The notes under the pieces are model-generated. The model had not been told where the DNA came from. It searched no databases and saw only the letters and a program-made list of their open reading frames with translations. This document shows positions 46,851 through 55,513 of a stretch of DNA of 64,000 nucleotides, piece by piece. The stretch lies in contig CAMJDL010000003.1 of assembly GCA_946404405.1 (NCBI GenBank), positions 62,001 to 126,000 on the forward strand, given 5' to 3'. This stretch comes from an uncultured Prevotella sp. (GTDB taxonomy: Bacteria; Bacteroidota; Bacteroidia; Bacteroidales; Bacteroidaceae). Position 1 is the stretch's first letter; each line of letters begins with the position of its first letter. A program made the position numbers and the translations under genes.

Positions 46851-48082
46851 GCGCGAAGCGCTTCTATTGGACGGATGCGCGAGGCCTTGAAGGCAGGTAT
46901 CAGTCCTGCGATAGTACCCGCCAGCACCATAACCATTGTTGCCTCAATGCAGACGTCGAGTCCTACTGTCGGATTCACAAAGATGGTCATCTTGAACAAG
47001 CCCGTATCAATGGTGTCGTGCCCCAGCGTAGCATCCATATACTCGTTGGCCATCACACCCAACACCATTCCGATATAACCGAAGAAGGTGGTGATGATGA
47101 CGCTCTCGACGATAATCAGTTTCAGGATGTTCCAAGGTCTGGCACCTATGGCCTTACGGATGCCAAACTCGTGGGTACGCTCCTTCACGGTGATGAGCAT
47201 GATGTTCGACACGCCCACGATACCGCTTAATAGCGTAAACAGGCCCACGACCCAGAGGAAGGTACGGATGATGTCGATACCCTGCTCCATCTGAAGATTC
47301 TGGGTGAATCGGTTCCATATCCATACAGCCTCTTCATCCTCAGGATGTGCCTGATGTTCAGCATTCAGACGACGACGATAGTCTTTCTCAAAGTCTTCGT
47401 TGGCCTTCTTCGTATTCAGTCCGTGGAAGGTAAACTCGATACGGCCAGCATCGTCGGTATTGGCGCCATAAATAGACTTGATAGTGGAATAGGCAGAAAA
47501 GCCATTGGCCGATCCGTTCTCCTGTTCCTTGTAGATACCCACCACCTGAAACGCAAAGTTACCCACATTGACGAAGTCGCCAACCTTGGCCTTCAACTCC
47601 TTCACCTGCTTATTGCTCAGTACCAATACCTTACGTTTTTCTTTCAGGTCTATCTGATTAATGAAACGTCCATCCAACATCTCCACCTTGTCAATCTTGG
47701 TATGATTGGGATAAACGCCACAGATGCTGGTGGCGATATACTGCTGTCCCAGGCTGATAGTGGCTGAGGTGCGATACTGAGCACCAACCTCGTCGATAGT
47801 CTCTGGGAACTCCTGACTTGTGATATCGATGTCTTTCTGATGCAGACGAATGTCGCGACCTTCCTTCAGTCCCTGATAGGGTTTCGATGTCCAGTTGCCA
47901 AAGACCACCATCGACGACGACAGGAAACGGCTCGACTGCTTCAGCTGGGCATTAATCAATCCGTTGCCAGCCCCCAATAGTACAACAAGCATAAAGATGC
48001 CCCACGCCACAGCAAATCCTGTCAGCGTGGTGCGCAGCTTATTGCGACGGGCTGTCTGCCATATTTCATTCAATAATTCCAT
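46844..48082 (-). CDS. MacB-type ABC permease (first of two)
   Basis: 412 residues from ATG 48082 (MELLNEIWQTARRNKLRTTLTGFAVAWGIFMLVVLLG). That start overlaps the ATPase gene by 17 bases, and an ATG 39 bases earlier is less likely. The FtsX signature GVSNIMLITVKERTHEFGIRKAIGARPWNILKLI and four membrane spans are visible. Translationally coupled to the ATPase gene. Confidence 0.9.
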   Translation of the reverse strand: MELLNEIWQTARRNKLRTTLTGFAVAWGIFMLVVLLGAGNGLINAQLKQSSRFLSSSMVVFGNWTSKPYQGLKEGRDIRLHQKDIDITSQEFPETIDEVGAQYRTSATISLGQQYIATSICGVYPNHTKIDKVEMLDGRFINQIDLKEKRKVLVLSNKQVKELKAKVGDFVNVGNFAFQVVGIYKEQENGSANGFSAYSTIKSIYGANTDDAGRIEFTFHGLNTKKANEDFEKDYRRRLNAEHQAHPEDEEAVWIWNRFTQNLQMEQGIDIIRTFLWVVGLFTLLSGIVGVSNIMLITVKERTHEFGIRKAIGARPWNILKLIIVESVIITTFFGYIGMVLGVMANEYMDATLGHDTIDTGLFKMTIFVNPTVGLDVCIEATMVMVLAGTIAGLIPAFKASRIRPIEALRAE

Positions 48083-48725
48083 CCTTGATACGAATGATAC
48101 GGTTGGTCTGTGCACCCACATTGGGGTCGTGGGTCACGATAATCTGGGTCATCTTCTCTTCTTCATTCAACTTTTTCAGCAGCTGCATCACTTCGACAGA
48201 AGTCTTCGAGTCGAGAGCACCCGTAGGCTCGTCAGCCAGAATAATCTGGGGACGGGTAATCAGCGCACGGGCAATAGCCACACGCTGTTTTTGTCCACCA
48301 GAGAGTTCGTTGGGATAATGCTCTGCCCAATCCAGAAGGCCTAAGCGCTCCAGATATTCCAGCGCAAGGGTGTGTCGCTTTTTGCGCGACACCCCTTGAT
48401 AGAAAAGTGGCAACTCAACATTTTCTACTGCTGTTTTAAACGAGATGAGATTAAATGACTGAAAGATAAAACCTATCATGCGGTTACGATAGTCGGCAGC
48501 CTTGCGCTCTGAGAGGTTCCAGATGGGCGTTCCTGCAAGTTCGTAGCTCCCTGAATCGTAGTTGTCCAGTATACCCAGAATGTTCAGCAAGGTACTCTTG
48601 CCTGAGCCAGAGGCTCCCATAATCGAGACGAACTCGCCCTTCTCGATGTCGAGGGTGATACCCTTCAACACGTGTAGTGGCTGGGCACCCTGATAGGTTT
48701 TGTGAATGTCTTTTAGATGAATCAT
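48066..48725 (-). CDS. ABC transporter ATPase, MacB/LolD type
   Basis: 219 residues. Walker A GASGSGKST, Q-loop IFQSFNLIS, signature LSGGQKQR, Walker B IILADEPTGALD and H-loop VTHD are all present. It powers the two permeases. First gene of the five-gene operon ATPase - permease - permease - adaptor - TolC. The -7 box lies at 48778-48785. Confidence 0.94.
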   Translation of the reverse strand: MIHLKDIHKTYQGAQPLHVLKGITLDIEKGEFVSIMGASGSGKSTLLNILGILDNYDSGSYELAGTPIWNLSERKAADYRNRMIGFIFQSFNLISFKTAVENVELPLFYQGVSRKKRHTLALEYLERLGLLDWAEHYPNELSGGQKQRVAIARALITRPQIILADEPTGALDSKTSVEVMQLLKKLNEEEKMTQIIVTHDPNVGAQTNRIIRIKDGIIE

Positions 48726-48737
48726 GAAAACAATCTA

Positions 48738-48785
48738 ATTACCTTAAGTTCTACCTAATTTTATACATTTGACGTTGCAAAAGTA
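48738..48785 (-). promoter_or_regulatory. Promoter and leader of the MacAB/TolC-like operon
   Basis: TACTTTTG (minus strand) at 48778-48785. In the leader ATTACCTTAAGTT (plus strand, 48738-48750) nearly repeats ATTACCTTAAATT at 50964-50976 in the leader of the other ABC operon. Confidence 0.55.
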
Positions 48786-48857
48786 CAAAAAGTTGCAGTA
48801 CCCTCCAAATATTTGGGATAAACTGTACACTTTTGTGACGAATGAATCGACATATGG

Positions 48858-49226
48858 TTAGACTTTAACATTTTGTAAACTATTATAGGCCTTAGCAACG
48901 TCGTCAATGGTGATGTCCAACAGTTGCATCTGACGGAAGAGTTCGGGCAGACGTTCCTTCATAAACTCCTGCTTGCGTTCCTTCAGGATCTGCTTCTTGG
49001 CGCCAGGCGTGACGAAGTAGCCCAAGCCACGCTTATTATATATAATGTTCGCGCGAGACAATTCGTCGAAGGCCTTGACTGCTGTATTGGCATTCACCTC
49101 CAGCATCACAGCATATTCGCGCACACTCGGAATGCGGTCATCATCTTTATATTTTCCTGCGAGTATCTCATCACAGAGGCGATCGGCCATCTGGATGTAT
49201 ATCGCTTTATCATTAGTAAAAATCAT
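48858..49226 (-). CDS. GntR-family regulator (YtrA subfamily)
   Basis: 122 residues from ATG 49226, which overlaps the preceding stop as ATGA. A winged-helix N-terminus (KAIYIQMADRLCDEILAGKYKDDDRIPSVREYAVMLEVNANTAVKAFDELSRANIIYNKRGLGYFV) is followed by only a short helical tail, as in the YtrA subfamily. Such regulators typically repress their own ABC operon. Last gene of ATPase - permease - GntR, and a matching palindrome lies over the operon start (50989-51012). Confidence 0.9.
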   Translation of the reverse strand: MIFTNDKAIYIQMADRLCDEILAGKYKDDDRIPSVREYAVMLEVNANTAVKAFDELSRANIIYNKRGLGYFVTPGAKKQILKERKQEFMKERLPELFRQMQLLDITIDDVAKAYNSLQNVKV

Positions 49227-50077
49227 ATATTCAACCATTTATTGTTAATAACCTGCATGCGGGTAAACAGCTTATACGAAATCCAGTAGTGGATGGGAAT
49301 GAGGAGAGTAACCACCGTCTGGAGAATATAGAAAGCAGGGTGGAATACTCTGTTATATGTATATGTCTTCTCGTCCCAAGTGCCTGTTGTAAATTCGATG
49401 TTGGGGTGAATCTGATTCAAGATCATCGTCAGCAGAATGACGACAACAGCAATCGTGGCACTGGTCATCAGGAATTGCTGGCGACGGAACAAGGTACCAC
49501 CTACGAGATAGAGTGAATGGATGTAGAATACCCATGCGAAAAGCATCCAGGCTGTCTGCCAAGACTCGAAAGCAGCATTCGAGCCAAACGGTTCGGCAAG
49601 CTTGGGAATACCCCAAATGACGACACGTCCTGTCAGCCAGTCAATAAACACACGTAGGGTATCAGCCAGCATATAGGCACAAACCGTCAGGATAGCCATC
49701 AATCCGAAATTAAGCAGAAAGCTGACAACGTATTTCTCCAAGTTGCTGACGGGCCACAGCAGATAGGCAGAACGCTGGCGCGTGTCCTTCATCTGCGAGA
49801 ACATACTCGTGGCACCAAACAGCATGGCGATGCAGAAGAAGATAATGCCAAACATAACGGTCGATTCCACATAGTGGTTATAGGTGCGGGAAGCCTCTTC
49901 CAAACCGAAATTCTCTACCAAGTTGCTGTAGTTTGATCCCTGCACACGAGTCATGAACAAGTTATACATGAACATCACCAGCGTAAAGATACCAAAGAGG
50001 CGAATCCACGTCTTACGAGTTACCATGAAGGCACATTTCAATGCCTTTGAGAATCTATTGTAATTAAATGTACTCAT
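49223..50077 (-). CDS. ABC transporter membrane protein
   Basis: 284 residues with about six hydrophobic segments (IFTLVMFMYNLF; MFGIIFFCIAMLFG; FLLNFGLMAILTVCAYML; WMLFAWVFYIHSLYLVG; IAVVVILLTMILN; LQTVVTLLIPIHYWI). No known domain beyond an ABC-2-like membrane protein. It sits between an ABC ATPase and the GntR regulator, which suggests a small export or peptide-stress transporter. Confidence 0.8.
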   Translation of the reverse strand: MSTFNYNRFSKALKCAFMVTRKTWIRLFGIFTLVMFMYNLFMTRVQGSNYSNLVENFGLEEASRTYNHYVESTVMFGIIFFCIAMLFGATSMFSQMKDTRQRSAYLLWPVSNLEKYVVSFLLNFGLMAILTVCAYMLADTLRVFIDWLTGRVVIWGIPKLAEPFGSNAAFESWQTAWMLFAWVFYIHSLYLVGGTLFRRQQFLMTSATIAVVVILLTMILNQIHPNIEFTTGTWDEKTYTYNRVFHPAFYILQTVVTLLIPIHYWISYKLFTRMQVINNKWLNI

Positions 50078-50104
50078 ATCCTTAAAAGTTGTCTTGGTTG
50101 TCTT

Positions 50105-50920
50105 TTATTTATTCTGCGTTTTATAATTAAAGAGAAGTTCGAGGTTCACCTGCGTCTCAGCATCGCCTTCCTGACGACGGGTGATGACAGCATTACCTTG
50201 CAGAGTAGGCTCGGCATACAGCACGCTGTCGTCCATCTGCTGAGGCGTACGATATTCGAAGGTGTACTGATCCTGAATATCCTGCATCGAGGCATTCAGC
50301 AAAACAGAGCGCTGGTCAAGCATGACAATGTGGTCTAACATCTGCTCGACGTCGTGCACCTGGTGAGTAGAAATAACAACGGTACGATCCTCCGTCATGT
50401 GCTGGGCAATAACCTTGCGGAACTGCGACTTCGAGGGGATGTCGAGGCCATTGGTAGGCTCGTCCATCAACAGATACTTGGTGTTGGTAGCCATCGCAAA
50501 GGCAATATACGCCTTCTTGCGCTGACCCATCGACAACTGCCCCAGTTGAACGTCGGCAGGCAGTTCGAAGTCTGCCAGACACCCCTGCAGTATCTCGTCA
50601 GAGAAGTTAGGATAGAAGGGCTTGTAGAGCTTCACGTATTCAGAGAGGCAGATGGCTGGCATCTCGAATTCCTCCGTTACGAGGAAGATGTCGCTTAGCA
50701 TTTCAGGCCTTCTCTCGTAGGTTGCGATGCTATCGCAACTCACAGCACCATTGATGGGGCGCAGCAGGCCCGACAACAGATAAAGCAGAGTAGACTTGCC
50801 CGTGCCATTCTTTCCCAGCAAGCCATAGATGCGGTTCTCTTCCAATTGGAGACTGAACCCGTCGAAGACAAGTGCCTTCTGGCCCTTGTACTTGAAACTG
50901 ATGTTGTTTACGTTAATCAT
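50105..50920 (-). CDS. ABC transporter ATPase of the GntR-controlled operon
   Basis: 271 residues. Walker A LLGKNGTGKST, signature LSMGQRKK, Walker B LLMDEPTNGLD and the switch His in ISTHQVHDVEQM. Related to the YtrB/CcmA export group. First gene of the operon, behind the GntR-type palindrome. Confidence 0.92.
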   Translation of the reverse strand: MINVNNISFKYKGQKALVFDGFSLQLEENRIYGLLGKNGTGKSTLLYLLSGLLRPINGAVSCDSIATYERRPEMLSDIFLVTEEFEMPAICLSEYVKLYKPFYPNFSDEILQGCLADFELPADVQLGQLSMGQRKKAYIAFAMATNTKYLLMDEPTNGLDIPSKSQFRKVIAQHMTEDRTVVISTHQVHDVEQMLDHIVMLDQRSVLLNASMQDIQDQYTFEYRTPQQMDDSVLYAEPTLQGNAVITRRQEGDAETQVNLELLFNYKTQNK

Positions 50921-50963
50921 ACGTTGAATAATGTGGTGGTTATTATTAATAATGTTCTTTGTT

Positions 50964-50976
50964 ATTACCTTAAATT
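50964..50976 (-). promoter_or_regulatory. Leader motif shared with the MacAB-like operon
   Basis: ATTACCTTAAATT on the plus strand, matching 12 of 13 bases at 48738-48750. Both are in 5' leaders of minus-strand ABC operons. Meaning unknown. Confidence 0.35.
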
Positions 50977-50988
50977 ACACTCTGTATT

Positions 50989-51021
50989 AGTGTACCACTT
51001 TAATAGTACACTGCAAAGGTA
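50989..51021 (-). promoter_or_regulatory. GntR/YtrA-type operator and -7 box of the ABC operon
   Basis: AGTGTA (50989-50994) - 12 bases - TACACT (51007-51012) is a perfect inverted repeat of the kind bound by YtrA-type GntR repressors. It lies just downstream of the -7 box TACCTTTG (minus strand, 51014-51021), over the expected transcript start. Repression by the encoded GntR protein is the natural reading. Confidence 0.7.
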
Positions 51022-51152
51022 AGGCAAATTTCCTTTCCTTCCAAATTTTTATGGCATTATTTTTCGTTTTAACGCAACTTTAACATTTCCACCTTATTAA
51101 TTATATATATAGCGAGTAGCTGACGAATGATTGTTTTCATCTAACAATATTT

Positions 51153-51236
51153 TATGTTTCCGAGTTAGGGACATATGTTTTTGGGTTGAATACATGTGTT
51201 TTTAATTTGGAAATACATGTTTCCGCACCAAGAACA
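51153..51236. repeat. Array of four 21-bp near-palindromic units
   Basis: Units at 51153-51173, 51174-51194, 51195-51215 and 51216-51236. Each runs from ATGT to ACAT with a variable middle (ATGT-N13-ACAT, boundaries shared). A looser inverted repeat, ATTGTT-N7-AACAAT, precedes it at 51130-51148. It lies in the 501-base gap before the histidine kinase, 134 bases from that gene's -7 box. Confidence 0.85.
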
Positions 51237-51300
51237 TAAAATAAGACCCTATACAGGAAGAAAACCTATTAGCGAACAAAACATAGATCTATACTGCTTA

Positions 51301-51377
51301 ACAAATGTTAAACACGGGGCGTTTGTAGATTTTTCCGCTACAAATGTTGCATGTTTAGTGTATTTTCTATACCTTTG
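51301..51377 (+). promoter_or_regulatory. Promoter region of the histidine kinase gene
   Basis: TACCTTTG at 51370-51377. Upstream, TTTGTAG (51322-51328) and CTACAAA (51338-51344) form an inverted repeat, and ACAAATGTT occurs at 51301-51309 and again at 51340-51348. These may be regulator sites. Confidence 0.5.
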
Positions 51378-51421
51378 CATCCTAAACAGGCCATAAACGG
51401 CACACAGTAAAGGCTATTAAC

Positions 51422-53218
51422 ATGAAGAAATTGCAACATATATTATACACATTCATCTTAGTCATAATATGTCTGACAGCGCCACAAATACAAGCACAGA
51501 CAAAAGATGACAGCATTGAGCATCTACTGCAGAGGGTACGCGTAACCTTCAATCAAAATAACGAACAAGAGTTTTACGACGCTATATACAAGTATCGCAA
51601 CTATCTTTTGGAGAAGGATGACCTCAGCGGATTCTACCTCAGTTGGAAGAACGAGGTACTCTATGACGTCAACCACAACCACTTCTACCGTGCGTTGCGA
51701 AAGACGATGGCCATGCAAAACGATATGGAGGAACGTGGTGCTAAGCGTGAATACTATCACACAACACATCTGCGAGGCATCATCTATTCGCTGCGAGGCA
51801 ACATACCTTTAGCTCATCAGTACTTTGAGAAAGCTTTGGAGCAGGTGGATCACGCAAAGCCAGCAAATTTGGTGGCACTATATATGGATTTGTCGAACAT
51901 CGAGATGGACACTCAGCCCATAGATGCCATGAAGCACCTCAACTGTGCCATCGAGATTATCAAGGCTAATGGTGCCAGTTTTGAATACAGTGATGCCATC
52001 GGTTTCAAAGTCATTGTGGCTTTTGCCATGCGTGACTGGAAACAGGTTAACGAGGCTTATGCCGAATATATGGACCTGAAAGAAAGGCTGGGCGATGATT
52101 TTAGCACCACATATTATAACTATGCGGTCATCTGTAAAAGTGTGGCAGACAAACGTTACGATGACGCCATTCGTCAAACTCACGAACTGACCAACACCAC
52201 GGATATTTACAAGTTCCAGACGGAGGTTTACGAGTTGGCTGGCGACACAATACACGCCTTTGAGGCCCAAAAGCGCTATCTGGCTGTAAAGGACTCCGTG
52301 AACAATGTCATTATGAGCGAGGAGATGATAGGTTCAGCCAACGATTTGCACAATGCAGAGATGCGCAATGTGGCCGTAGCCAAACGCAACCAATTACTGC
52401 AATGGGCGTTACCATCCGTCATCATCGCAGGTCTGCTCATAGGCTTCTTCATCTATCGCATGAATCGTCTTCGCTATCTGCGCAAACTGCAAAAGCAGAA
52501 CCACGAGCTACTCATAGCACGTGACAAAGCACAGGAGTCAGAGCGTATGAAGATTAACTTCCTACAGAATATGAGTCACGAGATACGCACTCCCCTGAAT
52601 GTCATCAGCGGCTATGCCCAGATTATCAGTAATCCCAATGCACGACTGACAGATACAGAAAGGGCTGATATGGCACTGCGCATCACACACAGTACCAGTA
52701 TCATTGTGCATATCGTGGACGAGATTCTAGATATTTCAGGCAAAGAGAGCATCCACTACCTTGACAAGACGGACTTGGTGAATTGTAACCAGCTGGCTCG
52801 CGAGATGTTGGCTCCCTATATGGGTCAGCAAGGCGATGTCGAAGTCAAGTTTGAGGCATTATTAAAGGATAGCTGCTGCATTCTGGTGAATCGCCATGAA
52901 GTAGAAAAGATTCTTCACCATCTGCTGGATAATGCCGCAAAGTTTACACAACAGGGAAACATCACGCTTCGTACCTATCAGAACAAGACGGACAACCACA
53001 TGGTATGTTTCAGTGTGACAGATACAGGATGTGGCATCAAAGAAGGTGACGAAGAGAAAATCTTCGAACACTTCTACAAATCGGATGTCTATAAGGAAGG
53101 GGTAGGCTTGGGTCTCTCATTGGCACGCAGAGTGGCACGCCAACTGGGAGGTGACGTCATACTCGACACAAACTATAAGGAAGGCTGCCGTTTCATTTTG
53201 AAACTGCCGAAGGAATAG
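51422..53218 (+). CDS. TPR sensor histidine kinase
   Basis: 598 residues. A signal peptide (ending QIQAQ) is followed by a periplasmic tetratricopeptide region (residues about 25-320), a membrane span (WALPSVIIAGLLIGFFIY, about 330-350), the HisKA domain with phospho-acceptor His in NFLQNMSHEIRTPLN, and a HATPase domain with N-box (LLDNAAKFT), DTGCGI and GLGLSLA motifs. No receiver or HTH domain follows and no response regulator lies nearby, so it is an orphan kinase here. Its 3' end overlaps nadK by 26 bases tail to tail. Confidence 0.9.
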   Translation: MKKLQHILYTFILVIICLTAPQIQAQTKDDSIEHLLQRVRVTFNQNNEQEFYDAIYKYRNYLLEKDDLSGFYLSWKNEVLYDVNHNHFYRALRKTMAMQNDMEERGAKREYYHTTHLRGIIYSLRGNIPLAHQYFEKALEQVDHAKPANLVALYMDLSNIEMDTQPIDAMKHLNCAIEIIKANGASFEYSDAIGFKVIVAFAMRDWKQVNEAYAEYMDLKERLGDDFSTTYYNYAVICKSVADKRYDDAIRQTHELTNTTDIYKFQTEVYELAGDTIHAFEAQKRYLAVKDSVNNVIMSEEMIGSANDLHNAEMRNVAVAKRNQLLQWALPSVIIAGLLIGFFIYRMNRLRYLRKLQKQNHELLIARDKAQESERMKINFLQNMSHEIRTPLNVISGYAQIISNPNARLTDTERADMALRITHSTSIIVHIVDEILDISGKESIHYLDKTDLVNCNQLAREMLAPYMGQQGDVEVKFEALLKDSCCILVNRHEVEKILHHLLDNAAKFTQQGNITLRTYQNKTDNHMVCFSVTDTGCGIKEGDEEKIFEHFYKSDVYKEGVGLGLSLARRVARQLGGDVILDTNYKEGCRFILKLPKE

Positions 53219-54089
53219 CTCCCCACATCATCTTTTCGCGTAATGTGTGGAAGTACTTGGTACCTGCACGCTTGATAACCTTGACACGATAAGGCGCTTT
53301 GCGAAGCGTCAGTTTCGTAGTGTCATCCAGTTTTTCACTTCGTCCATCGAGTGCCACAAGAAAGTTATGCGTACGACTCTCGATGGTCAGCTTGATTTCC
53401 GAATCTTCCGACACGACAATCGGACGAACATTCAGCGAATGAGGGGCTACAGCAGTCAGCGAAAAGACATGAGTGCCTGGCACAATGATGGGGCCACCAT
53501 TTGACAGCGAGTAAGCAGTAGAGCCTGTAGGCGTGCTAAGGATCAGGCCATCAGCCTGATAGGTTGACAGATAATCGCCGTTAATGGTTGTGTGGATAGC
53601 AATCATCGATGCATTGTCGCGCTTCAAGATGGCCACATCGTTCAAAGCACACTGGTAGCCCTGAAGCGGTTGGCCCTCCGTCTCCACTTGTATCACAGCA
53701 CGCGTATCTACCGTAAAGTCGCCTTCGTACAGCGCCTGAATAGTACGTTCTATCTCCTGTGCATTGACATCAGCCAGAAAGCCCAAACGTCCAGTGTTAA
53801 TACCCAAGATAGGAATCTGCTTGCTGCCCACCATACTGGCAGCCCGCAGGAAAGTACCGTCGCCACCCATCGAAATCACAAAGTCAGCATCGAAACTGCT
53901 ACCTTCTATGACCTGGACATTCTCAATTGGCAGACGCTGACCTGTTGTCAAGAAATCGTAAAACTCACGTTCAATACATACATCGGCCTGTCGTTGTGTG
54001 AGACAAGCCAGCAGTTTCTGGACGGAAACCGACTTCTTGGGCTGGTAGGTGTTACCAAAAATGGCAAACCTTAGTTTTCGTGATGCCAT
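53193..54089 (-). CDS. nadK: NAD kinase
   Basis: 298 residues from ATG 54089 ([16 protein letters not shown]). The NADK signature [11 protein letters not shown] and the following [47 protein letters not shown] and ALDGRSEKL are clear. It phosphorylates NAD to NADP. It is divergent from pdxJ through a palindromic promoter pair. Upstream in-frame codons are not used, because the promoter lies within them. Confidence 0.95.
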   Translation of the reverse strand: MASRKLRFAIFGNTYQPKKSVSVQKLLACLTQRQADVCIEREFYDFLTTGQRLPIENVQVIEGSSFDADFVISMGGDGTFLRAASMVGSKQIPILGINTGRLGFLADVNAQEIERTIQALYEGDFTVDTRAVIQVETEGQPLQGYQCALNDVAILKRDNASMIAIHTTINGDYLSTYQADGLILSTPTGSTAYSLSNGGPIIVPGTHVFSLTAVAPHSLNVRPIVVSEDSEIKLTIESRTHNFLVALDGRSEKLDDTTKLTLRKAPYRVKVIKRAGTKYFHTLREKMMWGAIPSAVSK

Positions 54090-54131
54090 AACTTTTTTTG
54101 CTTTTTTCGCTGTTAATTCGCAAATTATTAC

Positions 54132-54153
54132 TATCTTTGCGCTTGCAAAGATA
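54132..54153. promoter_or_regulatory. Palindromic face-to-face promoters of pdxJ and nadK
   Basis: TATCTTTGC (54132-54140), a GCTT loop, then GCAAAGATA (54145-54153). The left arm is the pdxJ -7 box and the right arm the nadK -7 box on the other strand. Each transcript would start within or next to the opposite box. Confidence 0.75.
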
Positions 54154-54192
54154 CAAAATCTAAATGTAATTGGAATAAAACGAAGCAAAAAA

Positions 54193-54906
54193 ATGACAAA
54201 ACTAAGTGTAAATATCAATAAGATTGCCACTTTGCGCAATGCCAGAGGTGGCAACAACCCCAACGTGCTGGCTGTAGCACGCGATGCTGAAATATTTGGT
54301 GCACAGGGCATTACGGTACATCCTCGTCCAGACGAACGTCATATCCGCTATCAGGATGTGCGCGACATCCGACCCCTCATCACCACCGAGTTTAATATTG
54401 AGGGTAATCCCATCGATTCTTTCACAGAGTTGGTATTGGCAGTAAAGCCCAATCAGGTAACGTTGGTGCCTGACGGACACGACCAGCTGACCTCGAATCA
54501 CGGTTGGAACACCATAGAGAACAAAGACTTCCTGACGGACATCTGTCAGACATTCAAGGACGCAGGTATCCGTACCAGCATTTTCGTTGATGCCGACCCA
54601 CGGATGGTGGAAGGAGCGAAGGTGTGTGGTGCCGACCGCGTAGAACTCTATACAGAACCATACGCCTCTGGCTATCAGGCCAATCGCGAGGCAGCTATCG
54701 CCCCGTTTATTGCCGCTGCCGAGGAGGCACGTCGTGTTGGTTTAGGTTTGAACGCAGGCCACGACCTGTCGTTGGAGAACCTACACTACTATCACCAGCA
54801 GATTCCCTGGACGGACGAGGTCTCGATAGGTCATGCCCTTATCTGCGATGCTCTGTATCTGGGACTCAAAGAAACCATCAAGCAGTATCTACAAGCACTT
54901 AAATAA
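54193..54906 (+). CDS. pdxJ: Pyridoxine 5'-phosphate synthase
   Basis: 237 residues from ATG 54193 ([20 protein letters not shown]). The family pieces [60 protein letters not shown] and [17 protein letters not shown] are seen. It condenses 3-amino-2-oxopropyl phosphate with deoxyxylulose phosphate in vitamin B6 synthesis. First gene of pdxJ - DJ-1 - ispD - recG. Confidence 0.95.
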   Translation: MTKLSVNINKIATLRNARGGNNPNVLAVARDAEIFGAQGITVHPRPDERHIRYQDVRDIRPLITTEFNIEGNPIDSFTELVLAVKPNQVTLVPDGHDQLTSNHGWNTIENKDFLTDICQTFKDAGIRTSIFVDADPRMVEGAKVCGADRVELYTEPYASGYQANREAAIAPFIAAAEEARRVGLGLNAGHDLSLENLHYYHQQIPWTDEVSIGHALICDALYLGLKETIKQYLQALK

Positions 54907-54912
54907 GTTACT

Positions 54913-55485
54913 ATGAAAAAGGTATATGTTTTCTTAGCTGACGGCTTCGAGGATGTCGAGGCCCTCATTCCCGTCGACGTATGGCGTCGTGGTGGACTTG
55001 ACGTTACAACGGTAAGCATCGGTGACTTCCCCTTTGCGAGTTCAGCACACGGCGTAAACATCGAGGCTGACATCATGTTCGAACAAGGCGACTTCAGCGA
55101 TGCCGACCTCATTTTCCTGCCTGGTGGTATGCCTGGTGCTACGAACCTGTTTGCACACAAGGGCGTCTGCAAGGCTATTGTCGACCAGTTTGCTGCTGGC
55201 AAGAAAGTGGCAGCCATCTGTGCTTCACCCGCTGTCGTTTTAGCTCCCTTAGGGATTCTCGAAGGCAAGAAGGCTACGTGCTATCCTGGTTTCGAAAGTG
55301 TTTTGGCAGAAAACAATGCCACTTATACAGGCAACCTCTTCACCGTCGACGGCAATGTCACCACAGGTGAAGGACCTGCCGCAGCCTTCCCATTCGCCTA
55401 TGAACTGCTCAGCCAACTGGTCAGCAAACAGACCTCTGACCAGATTGCCGAAGGTATGCGCTATGTTCATTTAATGAGTAATTAG
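54913..55485 (+). CDS. DJ-1/PfpI family protein
   Basis: 190 residues. The nucleophile-elbow cysteine is in AAICASPAVVLAP, with Glu near DGFEDVEALIPVDVWRR, as in DJ-1/YajL/ThiJ proteins. Roles in glyoxalase or deglycase activity and oxidative stress are reported for the family. The last codons and the stop (HLMSN, TAG) are written in a period-7 repeat, so the C-terminus looks recently altered. 6 bases after pdxJ. Confidence 0.88.
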   Translation: MKKVYVFLADGFEDVEALIPVDVWRRGGLDVTTVSIGDFPFASSAHGVNIEADIMFEQGDFSDADLIFLPGGMPGATNLFAHKGVCKAIVDQFAAGKKVAAICASPAVVLAPLGILEGKKATCYPGFESVLAENNATYTGNLFTVDGNVTTGEGPAAAFPFAYELLSQLVSKQTSDQIAEGMRYVHLMSN

Positions 55486-55512
55486 TAATGAGTAATGATG
55501 ATTACTTATTAG
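55472..55512. repeat. Period-7 array (TAATGAG/TAATTAG) covering the DJ-1 stop
   Basis: Units TAATGAG, TAATTAG, TAATGAG, TAATGAT, GATTACT. An inverted arm ATTACTTATTA follows, as in the element at 20073-20119. The TAG of one unit is the stop codon. Confidence 0.85.
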
Positions 55513-55513
55513 A

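Noticed and set aside
48826..48832. GTACACT half-site near the MacAB-like operon as a second GntR operator
   Set aside because: Only one arm is present and no matching AGTGTAC lies at the right distance.
51196..51396. 66-codon open frame upstream of the histidine kinase
   Set aside because: It runs through the 21-bp array, the inverted repeat and the kinase promoter, and its composition is not protein-like.
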